Source: Steromphala cineraria (taxonomy: Eukaryota; Mollusca; Gastropoda; Trochida; Trochidae). From it: a DNA stretch of 64,000 nt. The notes beneath the pieces were generated by a model. The model did not search any database and was not told the origin of the DNA. It was given only the letters and a program-made list of their open reading frames with translations. The position numbers and the translations under genes are program-made. How positions within the stretch are numbered: position 1 is the first letter of the stretch; every line of letters begins with the position of its first letter. This document shows, one piece after another, positions 51,401 through 63,400 of the stretch. The stretch is taken from positions 31,192,171-31,256,170 of the forward strand of contig OU744723.1 of NCBI GenBank assembly GCA_916613615.1, given 5' to 3'.

Positions 51401-54400
51401 GCCCTTATGTGTGGTATTAAAAGACTTGACGGGAGAGAACATGAATTGTTGTGAAAAATATATATAATTTCACAAAATATAGTTAGCTTATGTCCTAAAT
51501 TGATTTTGTGTCAAGAAGAACTTCTGTTAGATATAGAAATGGTACAAATATGAGTAAAACACAGGAACTGGAACCTGATGCAAAATAACTCTTTCCACAT
51601 CAACTTATGTAGATTGCTAAACACAAAGCTTATTGTTGACAAATTTTGTGTAAGTTGTTTTTCTTAGAAAGAACATTTCACTGTCATGAGAATACAAGTC
51701 TAATTTCCGTAACTCTTATTGCATACACATGGCCATATAGCATAATGCTCTACCATATCAATTGGGTCAGGTTGATTATGCAACAGACTAGCAGCTGAGA
51801 CTGTGATGCAGCCTGTATTGGGATGTGTATTAGAAATGCATAGTGGACTCAGCAGGAATATCTGAACTCTGGTTGACCCCTTTTGTGTGGTATTTAAAGG
51901 AATATAAGGGAGATACCATTGTTTAAAATTCAACATGATGTTTAATGTCATTGGGTTTTTGCAGCTAGTTGCCGTAAATATTTTAAACAAATTAATTAAT
52001 TATGTTTGTCTTTCATCTTAATGTTTTAAAAACACTTAAAAATATAGAACAACTTGCATGACATTCTTAAATATTCCATATTCAAGATAATATTATGATT
52101 AGTAAGTTCAAAATAGAGAATTTATATGGTGCGAGTGATCACTTGATGAAAGCTTAAAATTTAGTAATAATGATGTGTCATCTGCAGCTGAAAAGTCAAT
52201 ATGGCTACTATCGCGGCCATCTTGGATTCTCAGAACTGAAACGTCTACCTTTGTGGGAGGAATCACTATAGGTATAACATACTACAATATGAAAATGATA
52301 TCTAGATTGGTTTAGGAGAAGGAGTCATTTTCATGAAATCTAATTGAAAATTCAATATGGCTGCCATGGCGGCCATATTGGATTCTCAAAACTGAAACGT
52401 CTACCTTTCTGTGCAGAATCACCATAGTTATAACATACTACAATTTCAGAATGATATCTAGAGTGGTTTAGAAAGAGTAGTCTTTTCATGAAATCTAATT
52501 GAAAATTCAATATGGCTGCCATAGCGGCCATCTTGGATTCTCAAAACTGAAACGTCTACCTTTCTGTGAGGAATCACCATGGGTATAACATACTACAATT
52601 TCAGAATGATATCTGCATTCGTTTAGGAGGAGTAGTCTTTTTCCTGAAATCAAATTGAAAATTCAATATGGCTGCCATGGCGGCCATCTTGGATTCTCAA
52701 AACTGAAACGTCTACCTTTCTGTGAGGAATCACCATGGGTATAACATACTACAATTTCAGAATGATATCTGCATTCGTTTAGGAGGTTATGTCTTTTTCC
52801 TGAAATCTAATTGAAAATTCAATATGGCTGCCATGGCGGCCATCTTGGATTCTCAAAACTGAAACGTCTACCTTTCTGTGAGGAATCACCATGGGTATAA
52901 CATACTACAATTTCAGAATGATATCTGCATTCGTTTAGGAGGAGTAGTCTTTTTCCTGAAATCTAATTGAAAATTCAATATGGCTGCCATGGCGGCCATC
53001 TTGGATTCTCAAAACTGAAACGTCTACCTTTCTGTGAGGAATCACCATGGGTATAACATACTACAATTTCAGAATGATATCTGCATTCGTTTAGGAGGAG
53101 TAGTCTTTTTCCTGAAATCTAATTGAAAATTCAATATGGCTGCCATGGCGGCCATCTTGGATTCTCAAAACTGAAACGTCTACCTTTCTGTGAGAAATCA
53201 CCATGGGTATAACATACTACAATTTCAGAATGATATCTGCATTCGTTTAGGAGGAGTAGTCTTTTTCCTGAAAGTTTACGGACGGACGGACGGACGGACG
53301 GACGGACGGACAGACGGACGGACGGACGGACGGACAGACAGACGGACGACGGACGAAGCGCCATGACATAAGCTCACATTTACTTTGTAAAGGTGAGCTA
53401 AAAATGGTCTAACCCCAAGCAATCTAAAGTTATGAGTAAGGTTAAGTTCTTTTAAGACAAATATTCAGACTGACAGACGAACAATGTGTACTAGGTGAGG
53501 AGGTTATGTGGCATATTTCACTTACATCACGGCTGCTAGTACTATTGCAGGGAAAAGCCTGCAACCTGAGTTTGGTATGCAATGCAGTGAAACCTGTGAA
53601 CTAACAAACAATGGGTGGTATTGCGCTGAAATTCAGTATAGCATTGCACCCAAACCTTGCAGAGAAAGTTGCTAAACCCCTGGCGGGATTCGAACTACAG
53701 ACCATCTTGTTTTGAAGCAGAATTTGAAAACTACTGCACTATCACTAATGTATATTAGGGAAGTTTGTCAAATACAATGTTTATCACATCGAATGGTGGG
53801 GTCGAAGTTGATATTTTTACAAGTGGCACTTATTTTTAAAATAATCACAGAGTCAGCATATGTTTTATTAATATAAAATATTTATTCTCATCAGTTGAGT
53901 TTGAACACAAGATTTAACTTTCTTTATCATCATGTCTCTTCACAGCAAAATTTCCATCTTTAGGACATGCACAAATTGTAAGATGTTGATAACTTTGGTT
54001 ATGATTGATAGTCATTTCAAAGTAGTATACAAGAAGATCACTGGAGAAATTCATTCTTCTGTACAAGAAAATGTTGGGTGAGGTGATATGGGGTTTATCG
54101 TTGCTTTCAAGACTGAAGAGTATTTCACTTATATCGTGGATGCTAGTATTATTGCAGGGAGAAAGCCCACAACACTATTGCGGTTATGTATTGCGGTGAA
54201 ACCTGCGACCACAACTGGAACTAGCGAACGATGGGTGGTACTGCGCTGAAATTCAGTGTAGAATTGCACCCAAACTGTGTGTAGAACAGTTCTCTACTGC
54301 AGACACAGTTACCGAGCCCCTGGCGAGATTAGAACCCAGGACCTTCTGATCCGAAGCCGAACACGCCAACCACTGCGCTATCACACCCCCGAAAATGTTG

Positions 54401-57400
54401 AAATCATTTCTCTCACACAGGACAAGTGCAGTCCAAATTTTCTCTTCTTGTTACTTTTATAATGTTCAGTATGCATCTTTGAAAAAACCTGTGTTCTGAA
54501 CTCTGTGTGTAGTATGTGACAGATGAAGGTGGTGCAGGTGGCTCTGCAGGTCTGAAAACAAAATCAATTGATATCAGTGCTAAGAAAATTTTGGAGCTAT
54601 TGAGTATTTACTCTCTGTTTTGGTAACAATTGAGTATTATCTATTTTGATAGTGTACATTTGAAATGTCCCCTTTTTCGAGTGTCTACGAACCCACCAAT
54701 ATTTCTGTCTACGAAAACACCTGCACAGTCTGCACCCAAATACGCAGATACACTGCTTGTCTGGAGCACTGTGATACTCAGATGTAGAAATGTAGCTGCT
54801 GATATTTTTTCATTCAATATTTATACATAATTCCTTCTTATATAACATGAAAATCTGTGTCTACCAGGTAACTATTGTTATTATTAATAACTCTCATCTG
54901 TAGCAATGAAATTTCTTTTCAACTAAAATAATTATATATATCTTTTAAAAATCAGGTATATGTGTCCTGCTACCTGCCAGGTCTAGGGGCAATAACTGCC
55001 AAAATATTTATATGCAATGAAAAAGATTATTATCACAATTTAGATATGTATACAATAATTTTGACTCAACCAGCATCAAAATGCATGAAAACTAAATCTT
55101 AAGATATAATAGTGTTACAGCATTCTATTTGCCCAAATTAATGCAGATACAAAATGTGCATTCCCAAATTTTGTTGTGGGATGAAAATGATAATAAAAAA
55201 CTGAACAATAGCACATCCAATGTTTACAAATTTATCAAATACTTTCTTAGCAGTCAGATATCAAAAACCTAATAGTTTATTGACTTAAGAAAAAATGCAG
55301 ATGCAAGCTGAAATTATAGACTTGCTATTGTTGCTAAAAACGATTGAAAATAAACAATAACAAATAAGTGAAATAATCAAATATAGCTTTAATTTTAAAC
55401 ATTTCTACCTTGAAATAAGAAAGCCAAAAAATCACTGACCTCAGGAAGATTCAGTGGTCCAAACTATCCCTTTCCATCCTTGTAATGCCCTGTCTTCCTC
55501 TCTTCATGTTTGTAAATATTTCTGATAACATTGTCTAGCTATCTTCAGGTCTTGTAACCGGCAATGCCAGCTGCTACAAGTTCACTGTTATTAGGTAACT
55601 TGACTGCAAACAGCTCCTCTAAACCATCTATGGATGCCCTGACTCCAGCACTATCAAACAGCTTTGTCCAAGATACGTGTTTGCACAATAAAAGTGGCTC
55701 CTTGTCAATTTCATGCAAGTGACAGAAACACTTCTTCATGGGGGCCGCCATTTTGTTGCTCAGGACAAACTGCCTGTGCTGCGTTCTGATTGGTCAATGA
55801 TTCTCATTACAGCTTGGTTACTAATTTGCTTTAATTTCGTTAATGACCACATGATTTTAGGAGAACTTTGTCAAAATAGCTTTAATACATTAAAATCTTA
55901 ATTACTATGTCAAGTTCTACTATTCACCCTTCAGCCTGAAGCACTTTGTCACAATATGCTGGTTCGGCCTATGGCCTATTACTGCCTGTATTGCAGCTTT
56001 GATCAAAGACTCACCTAAAAATCTGTTTCTAGTGGAAGATTCACTTATTTTGGCTCTTCGTACATTAAGGTTTTTACAAGTTGGATGCTTAACCCTTCTT
56101 AATGGTCAAATTGTGTTCAAATGTTGTCAAAATGACTCCTGATCATCTAAGATCAATACTGTTTGAGGCAAAGGTTTCAAATTCAACAATGATATCAATC
56201 AAGCAGGTGTGATTATGATTTTCCAGCTCAATTCATATCAGGCTAATCTAGCATATTTGAATCTGCGGAGCTCGTCCTCGACATTCAAATACAGTACTGC
56301 AGCAGTAAAGTAAGAGTGCCAACAATTACTGTAGATCAACCATCCCAGTATTGACAAGACACAGATATAGAAAGGTCACTGCATGTAACGGCTGCTCACC
56401 CCCTGTTAGACAGGTATCTGGCTGCACTGCTGTTCCTGGCGATGCTGCCAGCGGGAGAGATGTGATCGGTTGTCACCGAGTCGCCTAGACTGAGCAGGAC
56501 GAGGCCGTCCTTCACTCCCGTCATGCTGCCCACATCTTGCGTCTGCAATACAAGACAGAAGCTAGCACAGCTCTAACACCAATTTTCAATTTTTGTAAAT
56601 CTTGTTGACATTTATGATGATAACAATTGATGTTCAATTTGGATACCAAACTAAGTATCATTAAATATTCTAAAATCAACCAAAGGTCTTATACAAGATG
56701 GCATATGAAACCAAGGAGATCAAACAGAAGCACAAATTATATGCAAATCTCAAGTAGTTGCATCAGATAATTTGAAGCAAAGATATCATACAGATTGTAA
56801 ATATTCTCAATGCAATCCTTACGATAAGATTTAACTTATTTTAACATAATGAAATATGCAAATGTTTGCAAAAGAATGTCATAAAAGTAGCAACTCAAGA
56901 GCCTACAAGATTTCAGCTTGTGAAGGAAATATTAACGAGCACAATGTTTTCCAAATGAAACATATGACCCTTACAGAGCAAAGATGGCATTTAGGCGGAA
57001 ATCAGCATTTTTTCATGCCAAAAATATTTTTTTAAATTATTAAAACAACAGACAGCAACTTTTTGAATGGAACTGACCATGTTGTGGAAGAAAGGCGGAG
57101 ACTTGATGTATGTAGACTTCTCGTCCCAGGGAAACAGCATGGTATCTGGAGCCTCGAGTGAGTTCCATCGAGTGTTGCCTTTCTGTAACACGGTAACAAT
57201 GTCATATGTCATTTAACTTTCTTTCATTTATAACTTTCTCATACCAAAAAACAAGGCAAAAGTGAGCACAATTTACATACCCCTGCTGTAATTTAACTGC
57301 ATTATCATGATAATAATAAAATTAAAGAGAAACATTTAATTATGTGAATGACTGATAATATAATAACTCAAAATGGATTTAAAATGAGGTTAAACAAACT

Positions 57401-60400
57401 AACTACTTTAGTCTTGAATCAAAGCTTTGACATAATAGCAGGGGCATAAAAAGGAATTGTTTCTGGTTACTGTCTGCATCAGTTTTAAACCCTCTCTTCA
57501 AGATTTCTTCACAGATTTTGACAGATGGCCCAAGAAACATTGTAACATTGACTTCTAAATTGCAACCAGTTTATGTCTATGTCAGAACTTATGGGATGTA
57601 TACATTACAGCTAGTTTTAACTAGATTGTGTCTATGTAGGCCTTCAGAGATGCTTTTTGGCAATGAAGAAGTAATGTAAATGGTTTTTTTTTCAATTTAT
57701 GTTGGAAATTGGTTATGTTTGAAAATTAAAATATTTTGAAAAGGGTCTGTCAAAATAGTGTTGAGTGAAAAAAGAGAGAGCACTCACCGCTATCCTGGAG
57801 TAGACGTCCTGGAACATCGCTGGGATCACATGTTCTTTCTCTACCTCCTGCACACAAATAAGTCAACTTAAAACACAGAAAAAATATTTGGAAGTTGGAA
57901 TACAGAAATATACCCAGCCAAAAACACATTACCTTGAACTTGTTGCTCCCCTTAAAGCCAAACTAAATAAATTATATAATTTCAAGATTTTAGAGCAAAA
58001 GTCTAAAGACAAGAGGCAAAAAAAGTAAGAGAGGCAGATTTGCATTAGAAGAGAATTATTTTCAGAAACGCTTAAGGACATCAACTACAGAAAAAAAAAA
58101 TCCTCTTTTTTAGTTTTTGGGCGAAATAAAGGAATTTTTGTTTGAATTGAGAGTAGTTTTTTCCCATATAGTCAAAATCATGTGAGGAGACTTGGTACAT
58201 CAATTAAAGCAATTTTCCAGATAAAATATGCAATACAAGATAAACATGCAGTATGAGATGAAGAGAAGCTGACCTGGATCTCCTGTCTGGTCGGCCACAC
58301 GTCCCTGAGGAAGATTTCCTTCCCCTCGCTGCTCGTACCTGGAACACAGAGCTCTCGTCTTACTCTATAGTCTAGCTTATCTTCATGATTGTTATCTCAC
58401 AGTCAGCTGAAGGATAGACGGGAAATAAAATTACTTATGGAACTAATTTGCAATAACTTCTAATGCATTTATTTACTAGAGGCTTTCTCATACACTGAGT
58501 TCAATTGAAATGTTACCCCTCATCTAAGAGATACCCTATGGCAGCATCAAACCTGAATTCTCCGAAAGTTTAGCATACTGTCTGTCCTCCATCATATTTA
58601 AGTGTAATACTCACAGCAACTAGTGCTTAGCAACTTAGCAGACATTCAGAGGTCAAGCACAAATTGGTTTTGTACCACTATTAATCTATAATGTGCTACT
58701 TCATCAAATACACCTAGGGATTTCTTTTCAAAGTGGACATATCAGATAGATGGACATAGACTATCGCGAAGTAGACAAACTAGCTTCAAGCATCTTACAA
58801 ATTCTATGTTAAAGCAGAAAAAACTTTGGTATCGTCTACAAACTAAAAGGTGCTATGGAGTATCAAGCCTACCGAGAGGCTCCTTCTCGAAGTCGATACA
58901 CACGGTGCCGGCCAGGGCGTACGCGATGACGAGGGGGGGCGAGGCCAGGTAGTTGGCTCTGGTCAGGGGGTGAATCCTGCCCTCAAAGTTCCGGTTCCCG
59001 GACAGCACCCCACATGCTACCAGGTCACCCTGAGGGGAAGAGAATGATTAATGGATGGATGATAAACTTGGCTGTGATAACCAAATGTGGAAGTCTTGAA
59101 GAATCTCACTCCCATCTTTGGTCATTGAAACAATTAAATCACAAATAAATAATGTTTTAAATATAATTTTTTTTATTTTTGTTCAATTTGTTTAAATAAA
59201 TTCATTCATTTAAAAAATTCTTATCAGCATGCATGTCTTTTTCACAAATCAAGCCAGACAAACGGTCATGAAAACAAAGGAAAGTTTGTGAAACAGAAGT
59301 TACAACTATGGGTGAGTCAAAGTTTGATGCGCACCTTCTCAATACCTTCTGCTACCTCATCTGGGAGAGGGCCGCTGTTTCCTATACACGTCATACACCC
59401 GTAACCCACGATGTCGAACCTGGAACATCAAGAACTTGTGATCACTCGGAGATATCATACAAAAAGCATCAAATCTTACTATGTATTAATGATTTCAGAA
59501 TTTGACTTGTGTTTGTCACTAGAGATGCATAATCAGCGATGGTAGCTAAGATTGGCGGGGGGTTTCTTGTATTGCATCTGTGCATGTTTTTGTGTTCTTC
59601 CCCTGTAACATGGATGTTCTTAGAGAGCTACAAGCTAACAAGACGTTCAGTTAAAAATGAAACTCGATTTATAATGGGTTTTGAATAGGGGATGACAAAA
59701 ATGGTTTTGTGGGTCCAAGAGTCGTAGCCGACCAGAAACTTCTGTCAGAAGATCAGAAACATATAACTAACATATCATTAGGATTGTATTCAAGATTTAC
59801 TACAAATTATGTTTTTTTCATAGAAAGTAAAACTACGAATCATTACAATTATTTGCTGCAGTCAAGATATGTAACAGAAAGAGAAGTTTATGAAAGAAGG
59901 ACTGTTTGTCAGCCTGAAAACATTTCTTTTGGTCTTTTTCTGTTTTTTTAAAAATATAATTTTGCTATTCATATTCTTAGGCAGCTATTTTTTCATCAAT
60001 ATCAAAGTAAAAGCTCTTGAAAATGGTAATGTATGTTCAAAAGATGCATAATATGAGAGAGAGAGAGTGGTTTGTGGCGTACCCAAGTGCCTCGAGGTAA
60101 GGCGTGACGCCGCTCTCACGGAGGTAGTATGTGACGACGCCACTGCCGGGAGACAGACTTGTCTTGATGTACGGCTTCACCCTCAGACCAGCTTCCACCG
60201 CCTTCTTAGCCAGGAGACCTGCACAGAAACACCATCCAGGATACTATATAGGAATTCTTCCATGGTCACTTAGGGACAAAGGCACAAAGGCAAAAAAAAA
60301 TAAGAGACACAATTCATAAATCAAGGGCAACAACTCTAAATTCAAGGGAGATAACTCTGAATCACCTGCTCCCAGCATGACTGAGGGGTTGCTTGTATTT

Positions 60401-63400
60401 GTACAGCTGGTGATGGCTGCTATGACGACGGCTCCGTGATTCAAAACATACTCCTGTTTGTCGTAGATGATGGGTACCTTTGTGTCAAGTTTGTCACCAG
60501 GGAGACCAAAACCCTGAAGAATAAACATGTAGACTACAGGACATGAACTGAACAACTGCCTAACACATTACAACATCTTTTTGCAGTTCAAAGGTCAAGA
60601 ATTAACCAGCATTCTCTTGTCCAGATTCTGTTCAATTTTTCAAACCCGAAGATCAACACATTTAGTCTCTGTAATGTTCAAAGGGTTCTAAGAAATTTAC
60701 TAAGACAAAAAATCATTAAAAGATTAAAACATTTTGAATGACTTCTCAGGATTAACCTTGATAAAATTTTTCTAATGATTCACAATCGTTCTATTTCAGC
60801 AAATGCTTAATTAATTAATGGAAGACAATGATTAACCAACAATTTGCCCCACCTTGAATCCTACTTTAGTGGAGAGACAAGACTTGAAGTCTGCGTTCAT
60901 GTCGGACACGGAGACGCGATCGTGGGGTCTCTTGGGTCCTGAACAGCACGGCACGACAGTAGCCAGATCCAGCTCCACGATCTGGGGAACATGTCAAATA
61001 TTTTGATAAGAAGCGCCTGCTGAGGAATATCACTGTGTGGATTCAGGGGTTGCTTGGAAAATGTGCCTTTGTCTTTTGATGTTCCTTTAAATTTAGTATG
61101 ACAAAGCATAAAAGTATTTTTTCCTTCCAAGGTGTGAAGTGGTCTCTTAACTAATTTTTAGAAGTAGAATATTGGATAACTCTACCACTTCAAGATATTA
61201 CATCCTTCATGTTTTTATTGCAAATCTGAGATGTCTCAAAGTATTACCATTATGTGACGTTATGTTTTTTATTACCCATAGGGTTGAAAATAAGTAGTGT
61301 CATATTTTCAATATGAGCACATGTGCACATATCATATTTGCCTTGCAACAATTATCGTAGCGAGAGAGGTTGTATATTTTTCGCCTGTGACATATTAAAA
61401 CCATTGTCCATGATGTCACAATAGTCATTTGTCTCAAGGAAAGCAGCCCGTTTTCTGGATATTTCTTAAAGAATAAATTGGATTGAATCGATAATAAAGA
61501 AACAAGGCAAAAGTGAGCGCAGCTCACATACCCCCGCCTGTAGTTTGACCGCCTTTCTTTGACGAAAATAGTGAAAAGTCATATGTTCTGATAAGTCCTA
61601 GGATTGTAACCATATTTTTCCATCACATGATATAGAAAATAACATTAAAATTTAATTTGTCTGAATAGGTGTGAACTGGTATAACTATGATAATAAATGT
61701 TTTTCAACAAACTCTCACCTTCCATTCAGTTCCATGTAGGTCAATTTATATTCCAATATATGTATTCTTTGCACTGGTATCAACATTCCAATATATGTAT
61801 TCTTTGCAGTGGTAACAATATCAGTCATGTTCTATGTTCATACAGTGTCCATATGAGTATCACAATAGGTCACAATCCCTTTCTTTTGGTTACTTCCCAA
61901 AAGATAACTTGAAGTCAAAACAGTCACATTTACAATGTTTATAAGGTATGTGTTTGTCATTAGGAAATATATTTACAAGCTTGATCCTCAACCTACTGTT
62001 TTCGGACTGTTTTGGTTCAAAATTTCAAAAATTATTTGAACTTTGGAATTAAAACCCCTAAAAGGCACAACAGCATCATATAGGTTACTGCCATATCAAG
62101 TTTGAAAATTCCAAGTGGTATAGTTTTTAAATTATGCTCCGGAAACGAGACAAGGTCCAGAAATCGGACGGTTTTTGGTCAGAATTTCAAAAATTATTTG
62201 AACGTTTGAGGTGAAACCCCTAAAAGGCACAACAGCATCATGTAGGCTACTGCCATACCAAATTTGAAGTTTCTAAGTGGTATAGTTTTAGAGTAATGCT
62301 CCAGAAACGATTTCGGACGGACGCACGCACGGACGGACGGACACGCGGAGCGCTATATACCCCCGACTTTGTCGTAGCGGGGGTATAATTTTGACCCTCG
62401 GAGGCGTGTCATATGACTCTTATGAAACTCGTGCAAATTTGTATAAAAGCCTCACTCTCGCTCAGGCAATACAAAAATTCACATTCGTTTTGTAAAAGTC
62501 ATATGACACATTTACTCAGGTAATAATCTCTATGTATGAAAGTCTTGCTGTACCTGATATAGATGACACCATCATATTGCAAACTATCTCCAGTGAGCTC
62601 ACCTGAGAGAAGACTGGGTCCTGACTAGAGTTGGTGAAATCTCGGAACATGCTGTTAGCTTTGAGGTATGTCTCTATGAACTTGATCTTCTCATCCTCTC
62701 GACCTGAAACATGCCTCAAAATAAGAACAGCCCTGCAACATTCAATAACCCTGGGATGATCAAGAACATCAGTAACTCCTGCTACATCAGTTTATCTGTA
62801 TCCCAAAGTCCAATAATACCTTATTTTAGTACATTTGCAGCAACATGAGAAGGCAGATTTAGCATCTATCATTGGGCAGTCGGCAATTGAGAAAAAGCCT
62901 AGAAAGCAATCAGAGTATTGCTAGGTCCTAAGATATGCTGATTAAGATAAAAACCACAAGTATTGCAAGCATTTGAAAAGTATTGTTAGCAAATCTTATG
63001 AGCTTGCTGCCTTAGAGAGTGATGTTTAAACTTCGCTACTATCCTGACATAGTTAATTTCTCAGTGAGTTTCAAGCCCAAGACAACATATTGACAAACCT
63101 GTTTGTCTGAGATACAGGATACTCTTCTCGTCCACTGGGAAGTATCCAACGGTAGCTCCGTACTCGGGACACATGTTGGAGATGGTAGCGCGGTCAGCTA
63201 TAGACAACTCGGCCACCCCCGGACCAAAGAACTCAACAAACTTGCCTACCACGCCGATCTGACGAAGATGCTGCAAGCAAACAGTTCATAGATGCAATTA
63301 CTTATTCAAAGTTCCAAAGCAGCATAAAATTTGAAAACAATAAATAAATCAGCTCATAAACTGAAGTTTTGACATATAAGCAACTTTACCTTAACCACAG

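Larger units (their letters stand above)
49286..53399 (+). mobile_element. Composite hairpin element E4, 4.1 kb, with 156-bp satellite
   Basis: Ends AGCTCACCTT (49286) and AAGGTGAGCT (to 53399) are perfect 10-bp inverted repeats. The 3' end has seven 156-bp units, then (ACGG)n at 53279-53350, then a hairpin AGCTCAC...GTGAGCT. Diverged copies of the same unit are recognisable near 49345, 49500 and 50735, and an independent ~560-bp duplication lies at 51000-51910. No coding capacity. It fills nearly half of an ACO1 intron. Confidence 0.78.

Noticed and set aside
53131..53364. 78-codon frame with [12 protein letters not shown]
   Set aside because: Product of the ACGG microsatellite and the end of the 156-bp satellite.
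58850..59047. 65-codon plus-strand frame
   Set aside because: Antisense shadow of the ACO1 exon at 58873-59029.
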